The notes: generated from the sequence alone by a model not told the origin. A stretch of 23,919 bases of DNA from Verrucomicrobia bacterium UBA6775 (GCA_002453165.1 DKGH01000025.1:1-23919); one strand, 5' to 3'. Shown: positions 1 to 8,110, counted from the first letter of the stretch. Translations and numbers: made by a program.

Positions 1-1148
1 TTCGTTACGGAATGGTCGGCGGCGGCCGGGGGGCCTTCATCGGGTCGGTGCACCGCAATGCGGCAAACTTGGACGGCCAGATCGAACTGGTGGCAGGTGC
101 GTTCTCATCTGACCCGAAAAAGTCAAAGCAATCGGGCAGGGACTTTCATCTCGACCCTTCGCGCGTGTACGGTAGCTATCAGGAGATGGCCAAGGCCGAG
201 GCGGCGTTGCCGGCAGATCAGCGCATTGATTTCGTTAGTATCGTCGTGCAGAACTACCTGCATTTTGACGTGGCCAAGACTTTCCTGCAGGCCGGCATCA
301 ATGTCATCTGCGACAAGCCTGTCACTTACAATCTCGAGGAGGCCCGTGAACTGCGTAAAATTATCAAGAAGAGCAAAAAGGTCTTTGCGTTGACTCACAA
401 CTACACCGGCTACCCGATGGTCAAGTTGGCCAAGGAGATGGTGGCCAAGGGGGATCTCGGCGAAATCATCAAGGTGGTGTGCGAGTATCCGCAGGGCTAT
501 GCGATCACCGCGCTGACCGGGGAGGATAAGTCCATCGCCAACTGGCGTGCCAATCCGAAAGTCTCCGGTGTGTCAAACTGCATGGGCGACATCGGAACGC
601 ACGCGGAAAACCTAGTCCACTACATCACCGGCTTGCAGATCGACTCTCTTTGCGCGGATCTCAGTGTCAACATTCCCGGCCGGATTCTGGATGACGATGG
701 CAACGTGCTCGTCCGATTCAAGGGCGGTGCCCGCGGGATCATTTACGCGTCACAAGTCTCGAACGGTGATGAGAATGACCTCAATATTCGCGTTTACGGT
801 ACGAAGAAATCCCTCGAGTGGCATCAGGAAGAACCGAACGATCTCATCGTCAAGGATGCCCGTGCACCAAGGCAGATATATCGTCGTGGTAACTCCTACA
901 TCGGTGGGGCCGCCGCCGCGAATACGCGCATCCCGTTTGGACACCCGGAAGGATTCATTGAGGCGTTCGCCAATGTGTACAACGCCGCAGCCGAGGCGAT
1001 CCGTGACGAGATCGCCGGTAAGTATCCGCGAAAGAAGGGGTACGATTTTCCGGACATTAGCGACGGGATCATTGGCATGGCCTTCATCGAGACGGTTGTG
1101 AAGAGTTCCAAGTCCAAGGAAAAGTGGGTTAAATTTCCGCGAGTATAA
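1..1148 (+). CDS. Gfo/Idh/MocA family oxidoreductase (5' partial)
   Basis: This is a NAD(P)-dependent sugar or cyclitol oxidoreductase of the Gfo/Idh/MocA family, probably cytosolic. The reading frame is open from the window edge: the codons before the ATG at 12 read Arg-Tyr-Gly, which completes a normal Rossmann lead-in (RYGMVGGGRGAFIG). The true start therefore lies outside the window. Counting from the ATG at 12, the nucleotide-binding loop is at residues 1-10. The family EKP motif appears as CDKP at 100-103, with Asp for Glu. The catalytic-region motif MGDIGTHAENL is at 191-201, with Asp193 and His197 in the usual places. The length of about 380 residues is normal. The gene ends 5 bp before a second family member, so the two are probably co-transcribed. 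The exact substrate cannot be told from sequence. Confidence 0.93.
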   Translation, partial: RYGMVGGGRGAFIGSVHRNAANLDGQIELVAGAFSSDPKKSKQSGRDFHLDPSRVYGSYQEMAKAEAALPADQRIDFVSIVVQNYLHFDVAKTFLQAGINVICDKPVTYNLEEARELRKIIKKSKKVFALTHNYTGYPMVKLAKEMVAKGDLGEIIKVVCEYPQGYAITALTGEDKSIANWRANPKVSGVSNCMGDIGTHAENLVHYITGLQIDSLCADLSVNIPGRILDDDGNVLVRFKGGARGIIYASQVSNGDENDLNIRVYGTKKSLEWHQEEPNDLIVKDARAPRQIYRRGNSYIGGAAAANTRIPFGHPEGFIEAFANVYNAAAEAIRDEIAGKYPRKKGYDFPDISDGIIGMAFIETVVKSSKSKEKWVKFPRV

Positions 1149-1153
1149 ACAAC

Positions 1154-2239
1154 ATGGCTACCAAAGTAGGAATAATCGGGGCTGGCGGGATGCTGCAATA
1201 CCACGCGGGTGGATTCCGCGCTGGTGGGGCGGATATCGTTGCCATTTGTGATGTGAATGAGGCTGCTGCCGGCAAGGCCGCAGCTGATCTGGGCGTTGAT
1301 AACGTATTTGGAGACGTCGGTGACATGCTACAAAAGCTGCCTGAGTTGGACGCCGTCAGCGTTATCACGCCAAACCGTTTTCACAAGCCGTTGGCGGTGC
1401 AATTGCTCGAGGCAGGGAAACATGTCTTTTGCGAAAAACCACCGGCCCTGAACGCGGCCGAGGTCGCCGAGATGAAGACCGCGGCCGAGGCTGCCGGGAA
1501 GGTGTTGATGTTTGATTTTAACAACCGCGCCCGTCCTGAGTCGTATGCCCTGATGGATTACATCAAGGCTGGCGATGTCGGGACGATCAACTCAGCTCAG
1601 GCCAAGTGGATTCGCCGCACTGGTATCCCCGGGTTCGGTGGGTGGTTCACGAACAAAGAGTTGTCTGGAGGTGGGCCGGTGATCGACTTGCTGCACATGA
1701 TCGACTTGGCTCTTTTTTACATGGGCAATCCGGAACCGCAGCACGTACTCGCGCAGACATTCAATGATTTCATCGAAAACAAGGCATTCAAGGGACCGTG
1801 GGGCATTCCGGATGTCGCCGATGGTGTCACCGATGTAGAGAGCGCGGCTCACGGGTTCGTACGATTCAAAACCGGCCAAGTGCTTTCCTATCAGGTTTCG
1901 TGGGCGGAGATGAACAAACGCGAGGAAGTGTCCGTGACGTTTCAGGGCAAAAAGGCAGGCGGCATGATTCGTCGCCTGTTCAACGTGGACGGTCTTGACG
2001 AAACTGCGGTGGACGACTGCGAGTTGTATGTCCAGGAGAATGGGCGTTCCGTGAATCGCTCCATTATCACCGAGCCGAATGAGGACATGGGGCGGATTCG
2101 CGCTGCACAAAACTTCGTGCTTACGGTCGAGGGCGAAGAGGAGCCGTTGAACACCCCGGATCAGGCGCTGTCGTTGATGAAGATCATCGATGCGACCTAT
2201 GAATCGGCTTCGACCGGTCAGCCGGTTTCCATCTCCTGA
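1154..2239 (+). CDS. Gfo/Idh/MocA family oxidoreductase
   Basis: This 361-residue protein is a second NAD(P)-dependent oxidoreductase of the Gfo/Idh/MocA family. The N-terminal Rossmann motif GIIGAGGM is at residues 6-13. The cofactor and substrate motif CEKP is at 93-96. A catalytic-type stretch, GGPVIDLLHMID, is at 173-184, with Asp178 and His181 as the likely active-site pair. The ATG at 1154 follows the upstream stop by 5 bp; no Shine-Dalgarno sequence is visible in that gap, so translational coupling is likely. An intrinsic terminator lies just downstream, so this gene probably closes a transcript that began outside the window. The sequence differs clearly from its two neighbours, so the three are diverged paralogues rather than recent duplicates. 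The substrate is not identifiable. Confidence 0.93.
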   Translation: MATKVGIIGAGGMLQYHAGGFRAGGADIVAICDVNEAAAGKAAADLGVDNVFGDVGDMLQKLPELDAVSVITPNRFHKPLAVQLLEAGKHVFCEKPPALNAAEVAEMKTAAEAAGKVLMFDFNNRARPESYALMDYIKAGDVGTINSAQAKWIRRTGIPGFGGWFTNKELSGGGPVIDLLHMIDLALFYMGNPEPQHVLAQTFNDFIENKAFKGPWGIPDVADGVTDVESAAHGFVRFKTGQVLSYQVSWAEMNKREEVSVTFQGKKAGGMIRRLFNVDGLDETAVDDCELYVQENGRSVNRSIITEPNEDMGRIRAAQNFVLTVEGEEEPLNTPDQALSLMKIIDATYESASTGQPVSIS

Positions 2240-2263
2240 TGCCGGCGCGACAGCTTAATTTCA

Positions 2264-2291
2264 GAAGCCCATCCCGGTGGGCTTCTTTTTT
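2264..2291 (+). terminator. Intrinsic terminator after the second oxidoreductase gene
   Basis: An 8-bp perfect stem (GAAGCCCA at 2264-2271 pairing with TGGGCTTC at 2278-2285) encloses a 6-nt loop and is followed by six T residues at 2286-2291. This is the classic form of a Rho-independent terminator. It ends only 3 nt before the likely ATG of the next gene. Confidence 0.88.
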
Positions 2292-2294
2292 CTA

Positions 2295-3428
2295 ATGCCA
2301 AAGAAGACATTAAACATCGGCCTAATCGGCTATCTTTTCATGGGCAAGGCGCACAGCAACGGCTGGCGTCAGGCGCCGCGTTTTTTCGACATGAAACATG
2401 GTGTTCGGCTGCACACGATATGTGGCCGCAACGCCGCCGCCGTCGAGAAGGCACGGAAGCAATATGGATGGGATCATACCGCGACCGACTGGCGCGAGGT
2501 GGTCGCCAATCCTGAAATTGATGTCATCGACATCAACACGCCGAACGACTCCCATGCCGAAATCGCGATCGCAGCCGCCAGGGCGGGCAAGCATATCCTC
2601 TGCGAAAAACCGTTGGCGATGAATGTGAAGGAGTGCCGGCAAATGCTGCAGGCGGTCAAAAAGGCCAAGGTCGTTCACATGATCTGCCACAACTACCGGC
2701 GCATTCCCGCCATCGCCCAGGCGAAGAAAATGATCGATGAAGGGGCGCTTGGCCAGATTCGCCACTACCACGCACGATATGCCCAGAGCTGGCTCGTGGA
2801 TCCAAAGGCGCCTCGACTTTGGCGCATGCAGAAGCAGTACGCCGGCAGCGGGGCGCATGGCGACATCAACGCTCACATCATCGACCTCGCCCGTTATTTG
2901 GTGGGTGAATTCGATGAAATTACCGGTCAAATGCACACCTTCATCAATCAGCGCCCCCTGCCGGATAACCCGAAGAAAATGGGGAGAGTGACTGTCGATG
3001 ATGCCGCCCAGTGTATTGGCCGATTCAAGAATGGCGCGTTGGCCAACCTCGAGGCGACCCGCTACGCGACCGGCCGAAAGAATCGTATCCACATCGAGAT
3101 CAACGGCTCCGACGGATCACTCGAATTCAATCTCGAGGATTTGAATCGGTTGAAGTATTTCGACAACAAGGCCCCCACCGACCGGCAGGGGTTTGCTGAC
3201 ATCATTGTCACCCAGCAAAATGGTGTGCATCCATATGTGGGACAATGGTGGCCTCCCGGTCATATCATCGGCTACGAGCATACGTTCGTGCATGCTATCG
3301 CCGACTTCGTCAACGCCGTGGCCAAAGGTAGTTCGGTTCAGCCGACGTTCGAGGATGGCCTGAAAAATCAACAGGTCCTCGAGGCCGTGGAAAAGTCAGC
3401 CGAGACTCGCCGCTGGGTAAAGGTGTAG
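2295..3428 (+). CDS. Gfo/Idh/MocA family oxidoreductase
   Basis: This is a third NAD(P)-dependent oxidoreductase of the Gfo/Idh/MocA family, 377 residues from the ATG at 2295. The Rossmann motif GLIGYLFMGKAHS is at 9-21, CEKP at 103-106, and GAHGDINAHIIDL at 186-198 with Asp190 and His194 as likely catalytic residues. A GTG at 2277 in the same frame would add MGFFFL, but that codon lies in the terminator loop and the extra residues are unlike the family, so I prefer the ATG. There is no room for a Shine-Dalgarno sequence, because the T-run of the preceding terminator ends 3 nt upstream. This form of the family, with a YxFMGxAHS loop, is common in polysaccharide-degrading Planctomycetes and Verrucomicrobia. 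The substrate is unknown. Confidence 0.92.
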   Translation: MPKKTLNIGLIGYLFMGKAHSNGWRQAPRFFDMKHGVRLHTICGRNAAAVEKARKQYGWDHTATDWREVVANPEIDVIDINTPNDSHAEIAIAAARAGKHILCEKPLAMNVKECRQMLQAVKKAKVVHMICHNYRRIPAIAQAKKMIDEGALGQIRHYHARYAQSWLVDPKAPRLWRMQKQYAGSGAHGDINAHIIDLARYLVGEFDEITGQMHTFINQRPLPDNPKKMGRVTVDDAAQCIGRFKNGALANLEATRYATGRKNRIHIEINGSDGSLEFNLEDLNRLKYFDNKAPTDRQGFADIIVTQQNGVHPYVGQWWPPGHIIGYEHTFVHAIADFVNAVAKGSSVQPTFEDGLKNQQVLEAVEKSAETRRWVKV

Positions 3429-3437
3429 TCGGTAAGC

Positions 3438-3449
3438 CGCTTGGCCAAG
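3438..3449. repeat. Degenerate copy of the CGCTTGGCCAAGCG palindrome
   Basis: The intergenic sequence matches the first 12 of 14 positions of the consensus; the last two bases are TT. It lies 10 bp after the stop of the third oxidoreductase gene. Confidence 0.55.
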
Positions 3450-3533
3450 TTCACGGGCTCGCTAAGATAGCCGAGCGCAAAAAAAATGGAGGGACGAGCC
3501 TGCGAGTCCGTTAATCTATGAGAAAATTTCCTG

Positions 3534-3559
3534 CGCTTGACCAATCGCTTGGTTAGCTA
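3534..3559. repeat. Two chained degenerate palindrome copies at the sulfatase 3' end
   Basis: CGCTTGACCAATCG at 3534-3547 matches the consensus at 12 of 14 positions. It shares its last CG with a second half-copy beginning CGCTTGG at 3546, which runs into the sulfatase stop codon. The junction also forms a small hairpin, ACCAA-TCGC-TTGGT, at 3540-3553. On the minus strand its loop reads GCGA, so it could shape the sulfatase mRNA end. Confidence 0.5.
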
Positions 3560-5269
3560 CTTATTTTTCCAAGGCCATGGCTTGGCTAGGGCGGCCACGG
3601 CCCAAGCTTCCCAATCATCGACCATGCGCTTGAGGCGCTTGGGGTGTTTCTCGGCGAGATTGTTCAATTCGGTGCGATCCGCTTCAATATCATAGAGTTC
3701 CCACGGGCCGGTTGACCCCTTGGCAACCAGTTTCCATTTGCCGTCACGCATGGCGCGATTGCCCTCGTGCTCCCAGTAGATCGGCTTTTTGCGGCGCAGT
3801 TTTTTTCCGTTGAAGGCGCGGGTGAGTGACACACCCTGCAGGGGCACGATCTCAACCTCCCCGACTTTCTTCGGGTACTCAGTCTCTGCAAGGTCAACGC
3901 AGGTCGCCATGAGATCGATCAGGTGGCCGGGTTGGCCTTCCAGTTGTCCGTTGCGTTTTTTATTGATGCCCTTGGGCCAGTGAGCGATGAGCGGCGAACT
4001 GATACCGCCTTCATGAACCCAGTGCTTGTATTCGCGGAACGGGGTGTTGCTGGCGTTCGCCCAAGCGAGTCCGTAGCCGTGGTAAGTATCATCTCCCGGC
4101 ATGACGGAGGTGCCTTGTCGGATCACGCGTCCGTCACGGGTGCGTTTGGGTATCATCTCGGTCTGGAGGACGTCTTTGGCCATCGGGATGATTTTGTCCG
4201 GGTTGGTGTCCTTGTATCGAATATCCCTTTGCCGTCCCATGTTTTCAGCACAACCCCCGTTGTCGGCGAGGAACAGTATCAGTGTGTTGTCCAGTTGCCC
4301 GGTTTCTTCCAGCGCCTTCACGATGTTGCCGATCCCCTGGTCCATGCGGTCGACCATGGCCGCGTAGACTTCCATAAGGGCGATCTCCCATTCCTTGTTT
4401 TTCGCGTCTTTCCAGGCGGGAGCCTTTCCGTCTCGTGGTGACATTTTCCAGTTCGCGTCGATTAATCCCATCTTGAGCTGTCGCTGGTAGCGTGCCTCGC
4501 GCATGGTGTCCCAGCCATTGTCGTACTTGCCTTTGTACTTCGCGATGTCCTCCGGCAGGGCGTGCATCGGCCAGTGTGGTGCCGTGTGGGCGGCGTAAAT
4601 GAAAAACGGCTGTTCCTTGTCCTTGTGTTCGCGAATATAACGAACTGCGTGGTCATTTATCGCATCGGTGTAATAGTACGGGCCGCTCTTTGGTTGGTAT
4701 CCCTCGTCGGTAAGTGGCGAGACCTGCGTATTTTCGCGGGTCAACGAATTCGGGTCAAAGAAACTGCCCGCCCCGTGAATGGTTCCGTAAAACCGATCGA
4801 ATCCGCGTTGGCGTGGCCAGTTGTACTTGGGCCCTTCGGGTTTGATGTGCGGGGTGACATGCCACTTGCCCGCCATGTATGTGGCATAACCGGCGCCTTT
4901 TAGCACCTCGGCGATGGTGCGGACGTTTTTGTTCAGGTCGCCCTTGTAGCCGGGGAGGTTGCGGCTTCCCATCATGTGGCCGATGCCGGCCTGGTGAGCG
5001 TAGGTGCCGGTCAGCAACGTTGCACGAGTCGGGCAACAACGGCCGGTGTTGTAAAATTGGGTGAATCGAACCCCGTTGGCGGCCAGCTTGTCGAGGTTGG
5101 GTGTTTTGATCTCGCCACCGTAACAGCCGATGTCGCTCCAGCCCATATCGTCGGCCATGGCGATGATGATGTTCGGGCGCTTGGCGGCCCATGCGGTGGA
5201 GACCAGTGCCAGCCCCAGAATGACAGGCAAACTTCGGCTTACAATCGTGTTGAATGCGTTTTTGTTCAT
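3557..5269 (-). CDS. Secreted formylglycine-dependent sulfatase
   Basis: This is a type I (S1) sulfatase that would hydrolyse sulfate esters, probably on polysaccharides or other sulfated organics, in the periplasm or outside the cell. From the ATG at 5269 the protein has 570 residues. A signal peptide with hydrophobic core LPVILGLALVSTAWA covers about residues 14-28. The metal-binding pair Asp40-Asp41 sits in IAMADDMGWSD. The formylglycine signature CCPTR is at 78-82, with Cys78 the residue to be oxidised, followed by ATLLTG. GKWH (134-137), AHTAPHWP (227-234) and ADNGG (335-339) supply the remaining usual active-site residues. An upstream TTG at 5299 would add ten residues before the signal peptide and is less likely. 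Activation needs a formylglycine-generating enzyme, which is not in this window. Substrate specificity cannot be inferred. Confidence 0.95.
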   Translation of the reverse strand: MNKNAFNTIVSRSLPVILGLALVSTAWAAKRPNIIIAMADDMGWSDIGCYGGEIKTPNLDKLAANGVRFTQFYNTGRCCPTRATLLTGTYAHQAGIGHMMGSRNLPGYKGDLNKNVRTIAEVLKGAGYATYMAGKWHVTPHIKPEGPKYNWPRQRGFDRFYGTIHGAGSFFDPNSLTRENTQVSPLTDEGYQPKSGPYYYTDAINDHAVRYIREHKDKEQPFFIYAAHTAPHWPMHALPEDIAKYKGKYDNGWDTMREARYQRQLKMGLIDANWKMSPRDGKAPAWKDAKNKEWEIALMEVYAAMVDRMDQGIGNIVKALEETGQLDNTLILFLADNGGCAENMGRQRDIRYKDTNPDKIIPMAKDVLQTEMIPKRTRDGRVIRQGTSVMPGDDTYHGYGLAWANASNTPFREYKHWVHEGGISSPLIAHWPKGINKKRNGQLEGQPGHLIDLMATCVDLAETEYPKKVGEVEIVPLQGVSLTRAFNGKKLRRKKPIYWEHEGNRAMRDGKWKLVAKGSTGPWELYDIEADRTELNNLAEKHPKRLKRMVDDWEAWAVAALAKPWPWKNK

Positions 5270-5346
5270 GCGATTTTGGACGGCGGCAGTTGTACCCAAG
5301 TCACCGGTTGCTGTCGAGGCGAGGAAAAGCCGTGCGATGCCTCCCT

Positions 5347-5478
5347 CGCTTGGCTACAGTCCGGCATGCACAATTTCAGAGTGTCAATGGCGCTTGGCTT
5401 GTTTGTTTTTACAACAAGTGCGCTTGGCCAATCGCTGCCCTCCGCAGAACCGCTTGATGCCAAGCGCTTGGCCAAGCA
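5347..5478. repeat. Cluster of four palindrome copies/half-copies at the protease 5' end
   Basis: CGCTTGGC begins at 5347, 5391, 5421 and 5465, with spacings of 44, 30 and 44 bp. The first two are half-copies. The last two are near-complete: CGCTTGGCCAATCG at 5421-5434 and CGCTTGGCCAAGCA at 5465-5478, each 13 of 14. The cluster spans the start and signal-peptide region of the protease gene. Confidence 0.8.
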
Positions 5479-7561
5479 GATCCGGGACTCGATCGTTGTG
5501 CTGACCCAGTTTGGCCGTGACGACAACGAAGAGGGGGTCGGAACCGGGTTTGTCGTGTCCGCCGACGGATTGATCGCGACGAGCCTGCACGTGATCGGGG
5601 AGGGGCGGCCGGTGCAGGTGCGCTTAGCCAACGGGGATGAACTGGAGGTGACCGAGGTGCACGCGTGGGATCGGACTCTCGACTTGGCCGTTTTGCGGGT
5701 AAACAAGACAGGGCTCACGCCCCTACCAATCGGGGATTCCGCCAAGCTGAGCCAGGGTGCTTCCGTGGTGGCGATGGGCACGCCGCATGGTTTGGACTTC
5801 AGTTTTGTGCAGGGCGTGCTCTCTGCCCGGCGCACGCTTGAGAACGTGGAATTGCTGCAGGTCGCATTGCCGATCGAACCGGGTAACAGTGGTGGGCCAA
5901 TGCTGGATCTACACGGCAGGGTTCAAGGGGTGATCACTTTGAAATCGCTTGTGACCGATAACCTTGGCTTTGCCGTTCCATCAAATTTGCTCAAGCCACT
6001 TCTCGAGAAACCAAATCCCGTGCCGATCAAGCGCTGGATGACCATCGGGCAGTTGAGCCAGAAGGCGTGGACTACGGTTTTCGGTGGGCATTGGAGGCGC
6101 AAGGGCGGGGGAATTCATGTCAGTCATGCGGGGGAAAGTTTCGGGGGGCGCACACTGTGCCTGTCGACAAGGGACGTGCCGGAGACTCCATTCGAGTTGG
6201 CGGTGGAGGTGAAGATCGATGATGAGTCCGGGGCGGCCGGCTTGGCTTGGGCAGCGGATGGCGGAGATCGGCACTATGGGTTTTATCCCAGCGCTGGCCA
6301 GATGCGACTCACCCGGTTTGATGGGGCGAATGTTTTTTCGTGGACCATTCTAGACCAAAGGTTGACGCGACATTACCTGCCCGGTGACTGGAACCGGTTG
6401 AAGGTTCGCAACGAAGGCAACCGGTTTTATTGTTACGTCAACGGTCATCTGATTTTTGAATCGAGTGACCGCGGGTTGAGCGGTGGTCGGGCCGGCTTGG
6501 CCAAGTTTCGAAACACGGTGGCCAGTTTTCGGAATTTTCAACTGGGCACAAAAGTTCAGGATGATTCGACTCCGATTGCCCCTTCGCTTGGCCAAGCGCT
6601 GATCTCCGAGTCCAATCTGGGGAGTGGATTTACTGAAGAGACTATCACCGGAGCGGGTAAAAACCCGGCAAGCGCCCTGCGGCATCTCGACGCCGAAGCC
6701 AAGCGATTGGAACAAAAAGCGGCGAAACTGCGGCAGTCGTCGGAGCAACTTCACCGCCGCCTCGTCCGGGATCAATTGGCCGCACTGTTTGAGGCGGATG
6801 AAGAGAGTGTTGACCTGTTTCAGGCATCCATGTTGATCGCCAAGATTGATGATCCCGCGATCGACGTCGCGCATTACGAGCAGCAGTTGAAGATGATGGC
6901 GGGCGAAATCAGGGAGCAATTTGGCGATGGCGATGATGAGAAGGTCAGGCTGAATAAAATGCTCGGTTTTCTATTTCGTGAGAACGGATTTCACGGTAGC
7001 CGACAGGACTACTATAATCAGGCAAACAGCTACATGAATCGCGTGCTGGACGATCGTGAGGGCTTGCCGATTACCCTGTCAGTGCTCGTTATGGAGTTGG
7101 CCCGGCGGTGTGGTATTCCGGATGTGGTGGGCGTCGGGGCGCCCGGGCATTTCATCGTGAAGCATGTGCGAAAGGGTGGGGATCAGTACATTGATCCGTT
7201 CGACGGCGGTAAACTTTTGACCATCGAAGAGACTGAGGCGTTGGTACGCGAAAACAGTGGGCGCAGCATTCCGGTAAGCGAACTTCCCGTATCGTCGAAA
7301 CGCGAAATTGTGCTGCGCATGCTTCGCAACCTGATGGGAGTTGCGCAGCAAAAAGATGCCCCGGCAGATTTGTTGCGTTACGTGGAGCCGATGGTGGCAA
7401 TCCAACCGGATTCGGCCTTTGATCGCTGGGCCCGTGCCGTGTTGTTGATTCAAAGCCGCAGGTTTGACGCGGCAAAAGAAGACCTTGAGTGGCTGCTGCA
7501 AGCCAAGCCGGAAGGGATGGATTTGGAGCGGGTTCTCGAGATTTACCAGTCCCTTCAGTAA
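5366..7561 (+). CDS. Exported trypsin-like protease fused to LamG/DUF1080-like and SirB1-like domains
   Basis: This 731-residue exported protein has three parts. Residues 1-21 form a signal peptide (ALGLFVFTTSALGQ). Residues 35-215 are an HtrA/DegP-like S1C serine protease: His75 in TSLHVIGEG, Asp106 in TLDLAVL and Ser175 in GNSGGP. Residues 236-393 resemble the concanavalin-like LamG/DUF1080 fold, with WNRLKVRNEGNRFYCYVNG as its typical strand pattern. Residues 436-466 are a short charged helix, and 480-731 match the SirB1/transglutaminase-like-plus-TPR family (GLPITLS near 566, VGAPGHFIVKH at 590-600). There is no PDZ domain. The frame stays open upstream to 4976, but the ATG at 5366 directly precedes the signal peptide, and 4976-5269 lies over the sulfatase. 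A second ATG at 5387 is possible. The fusion suggests recognition and processing of a peptide or glycan-linked target; the target is unknown. Confidence 0.88.
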   Translation: MHNFRVSMALGLFVFTTSALGQSLPSAEPLDAKRLAKQIRDSIVVLTQFGRDDNEEGVGTGFVVSADGLIATSLHVIGEGRPVQVRLANGDELEVTEVHAWDRTLDLAVLRVNKTGLTPLPIGDSAKLSQGASVVAMGTPHGLDFSFVQGVLSARRTLENVELLQVALPIEPGNSGGPMLDLHGRVQGVITLKSLVTDNLGFAVPSNLLKPLLEKPNPVPIKRWMTIGQLSQKAWTTVFGGHWRRKGGGIHVSHAGESFGGRTLCLSTRDVPETPFELAVEVKIDDESGAAGLAWAADGGDRHYGFYPSAGQMRLTRFDGANVFSWTILDQRLTRHYLPGDWNRLKVRNEGNRFYCYVNGHLIFESSDRGLSGGRAGLAKFRNTVASFRNFQLGTKVQDDSTPIAPSLGQALISESNLGSGFTEETITGAGKNPASALRHLDAEAKRLEQKAAKLRQSSEQLHRRLVRDQLAALFEADEESVDLFQASMLIAKIDDPAIDVAHYEQQLKMMAGEIREQFGDGDDEKVRLNKMLGFLFRENGFHGSRQDYYNQANSYMNRVLDDREGLPITLSVLVMELARRCGIPDVVGVGAPGHFIVKHVRKGGDQYIDPFDGGKLLTIEETEALVRENSGRSIPVSELPVSSKREIVLRMLRNLMGVAQQKDAPADLLRYVEPMVAIQPDSAFDRWARAVLLIQSRRFDAAKEDLEWLLQAKPEGMDLERVLEIYQSLQ
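6585..6598. repeat. Exact CGCTTGGCCAAGCG palindrome
   Basis: An exact 14-nt copy inside the protease gene, in the linker between the LamG-like and SirB1-like parts. It is read as Leu-Gly-Gln-Ala. Confidence 0.9.
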
Positions 7562-7567
7562 CGGGCG

Positions 7568-8110
7568 TTAAGCCGTGCTCCAGTCGACATCGACGTTGAG
7601 CACCTTGCCGAATCGGTTGTTGTAAAAAACGCATCCATTCTCGGATCCGAATTCATGCACCATCTTCGTGATTTTCACATCGTAGCAGCAGTACTCGGCA
7701 ATCTCCAATATTTTCCCCTGTTTGTACCACTTCAAAGCCTGCAGGCCGTCGGCAATTTTCTCGGCCCCAAACGTGGCGTTGGCGATCGAGTCGAGCTTGA
7801 GGCGATGGGAAAGTTTTTGTTGAAGATCGACCATCAGGTCGAGCGAGGGGAGTTGTCGGAGGTCGAGCGGCGTGTAGCCGTGCAGCACCTCATAGTCAAA
7901 CCGGATGTGGTTGAATCCCACGACGAGGTCCGCCCGTTGTAGTTCCTCGATGAGATCGTTTACCTCAGACTCTTGATAAATGGAATACTCGCCGTTGCCG
8001 GTACTGTAGGTAACACCGATGCTCATCCCCATCTTGTCGATGTGTTTCCAGCCGCCGACCTCATCGGCTGCACGCATGGTCTCGAGGTCGAAGTAAACGA
8101 TGTTCCTCAC
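7568..8110 (-). CDS. DEDDy-type 3'-5' exonuclease (RNase H-like fold)
   Basis: This is a predicted 3'-5' exonuclease of the DnaQ-like, YprB-type ribonuclease H-like family. With a GTG start at 8110 it has 180 residues and begins RNIVYFDLET. Exo I is FDLET, with Asp8 and Glu10; Exo II is GFNHIRFDYE, with Asn67 and Asp72; Exo III is YCCYD, with Tyr140 and Asp144. That is the complete DEDDy set. An upstream TTG at 8209 would add 33 residues and overlap the start of the divergent kinase gene, so I prefer the GTG, though neither start has a clear ribosome-binding site. The gene converges on the protease, with only 6 bp between the stop codons. It is a stand-alone catalytic domain with no visible partner. 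The nucleic-acid target is unknown, but DNA repair or RNA processing is plausible. Confidence 0.82.
   Translation of the reverse strand: MRNIVYFDLETMRAADEVGGWKHIDKMGMSIGVTYSTGNGEYSIYQESEVNDLIEELQRADLVVGFNHIRFDYEVLHGYTPLDLRQLPSLDLMVDLQQKLSHRLKLDSIANATFGAEKIADGLQALKWYKQGKILEIAEYCCYDVKITKMVHEFGSENGCVFYNNRFGKVLNVDVDWSTA

Noticed and set aside
425..435. TTGGCCAAG in the first oxidoreductase gene as a palindrome copy
   Set aside because: Only the 9-nt core is present, with poor flanks; Leu-Ala-Lys with common codons explains it.
2322..3092. 256-codon open frame on the minus strand
   Set aside because: It is a complement shadow of the third oxidoreductase gene, which has clear family motifs on the plus strand; its own translation shows no recognisable pattern.
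3479..3515. Terminator for the sulfatase gene on the minus strand
   Set aside because: A T8 run is present on the minus strand, but the preceding dyad (GGAC/GTCC) has only 4 bp and lies 4 nt away, so the signal is too weak to call.
4976..5365. N-terminal extension of the protease reading frame
   Set aside because: The stretch lies over the 5' part of the sulfatase gene on the other strand, is rich in Cys and Gly with no domain pattern, and would bury the signal peptide that begins at the ATG at 5366.
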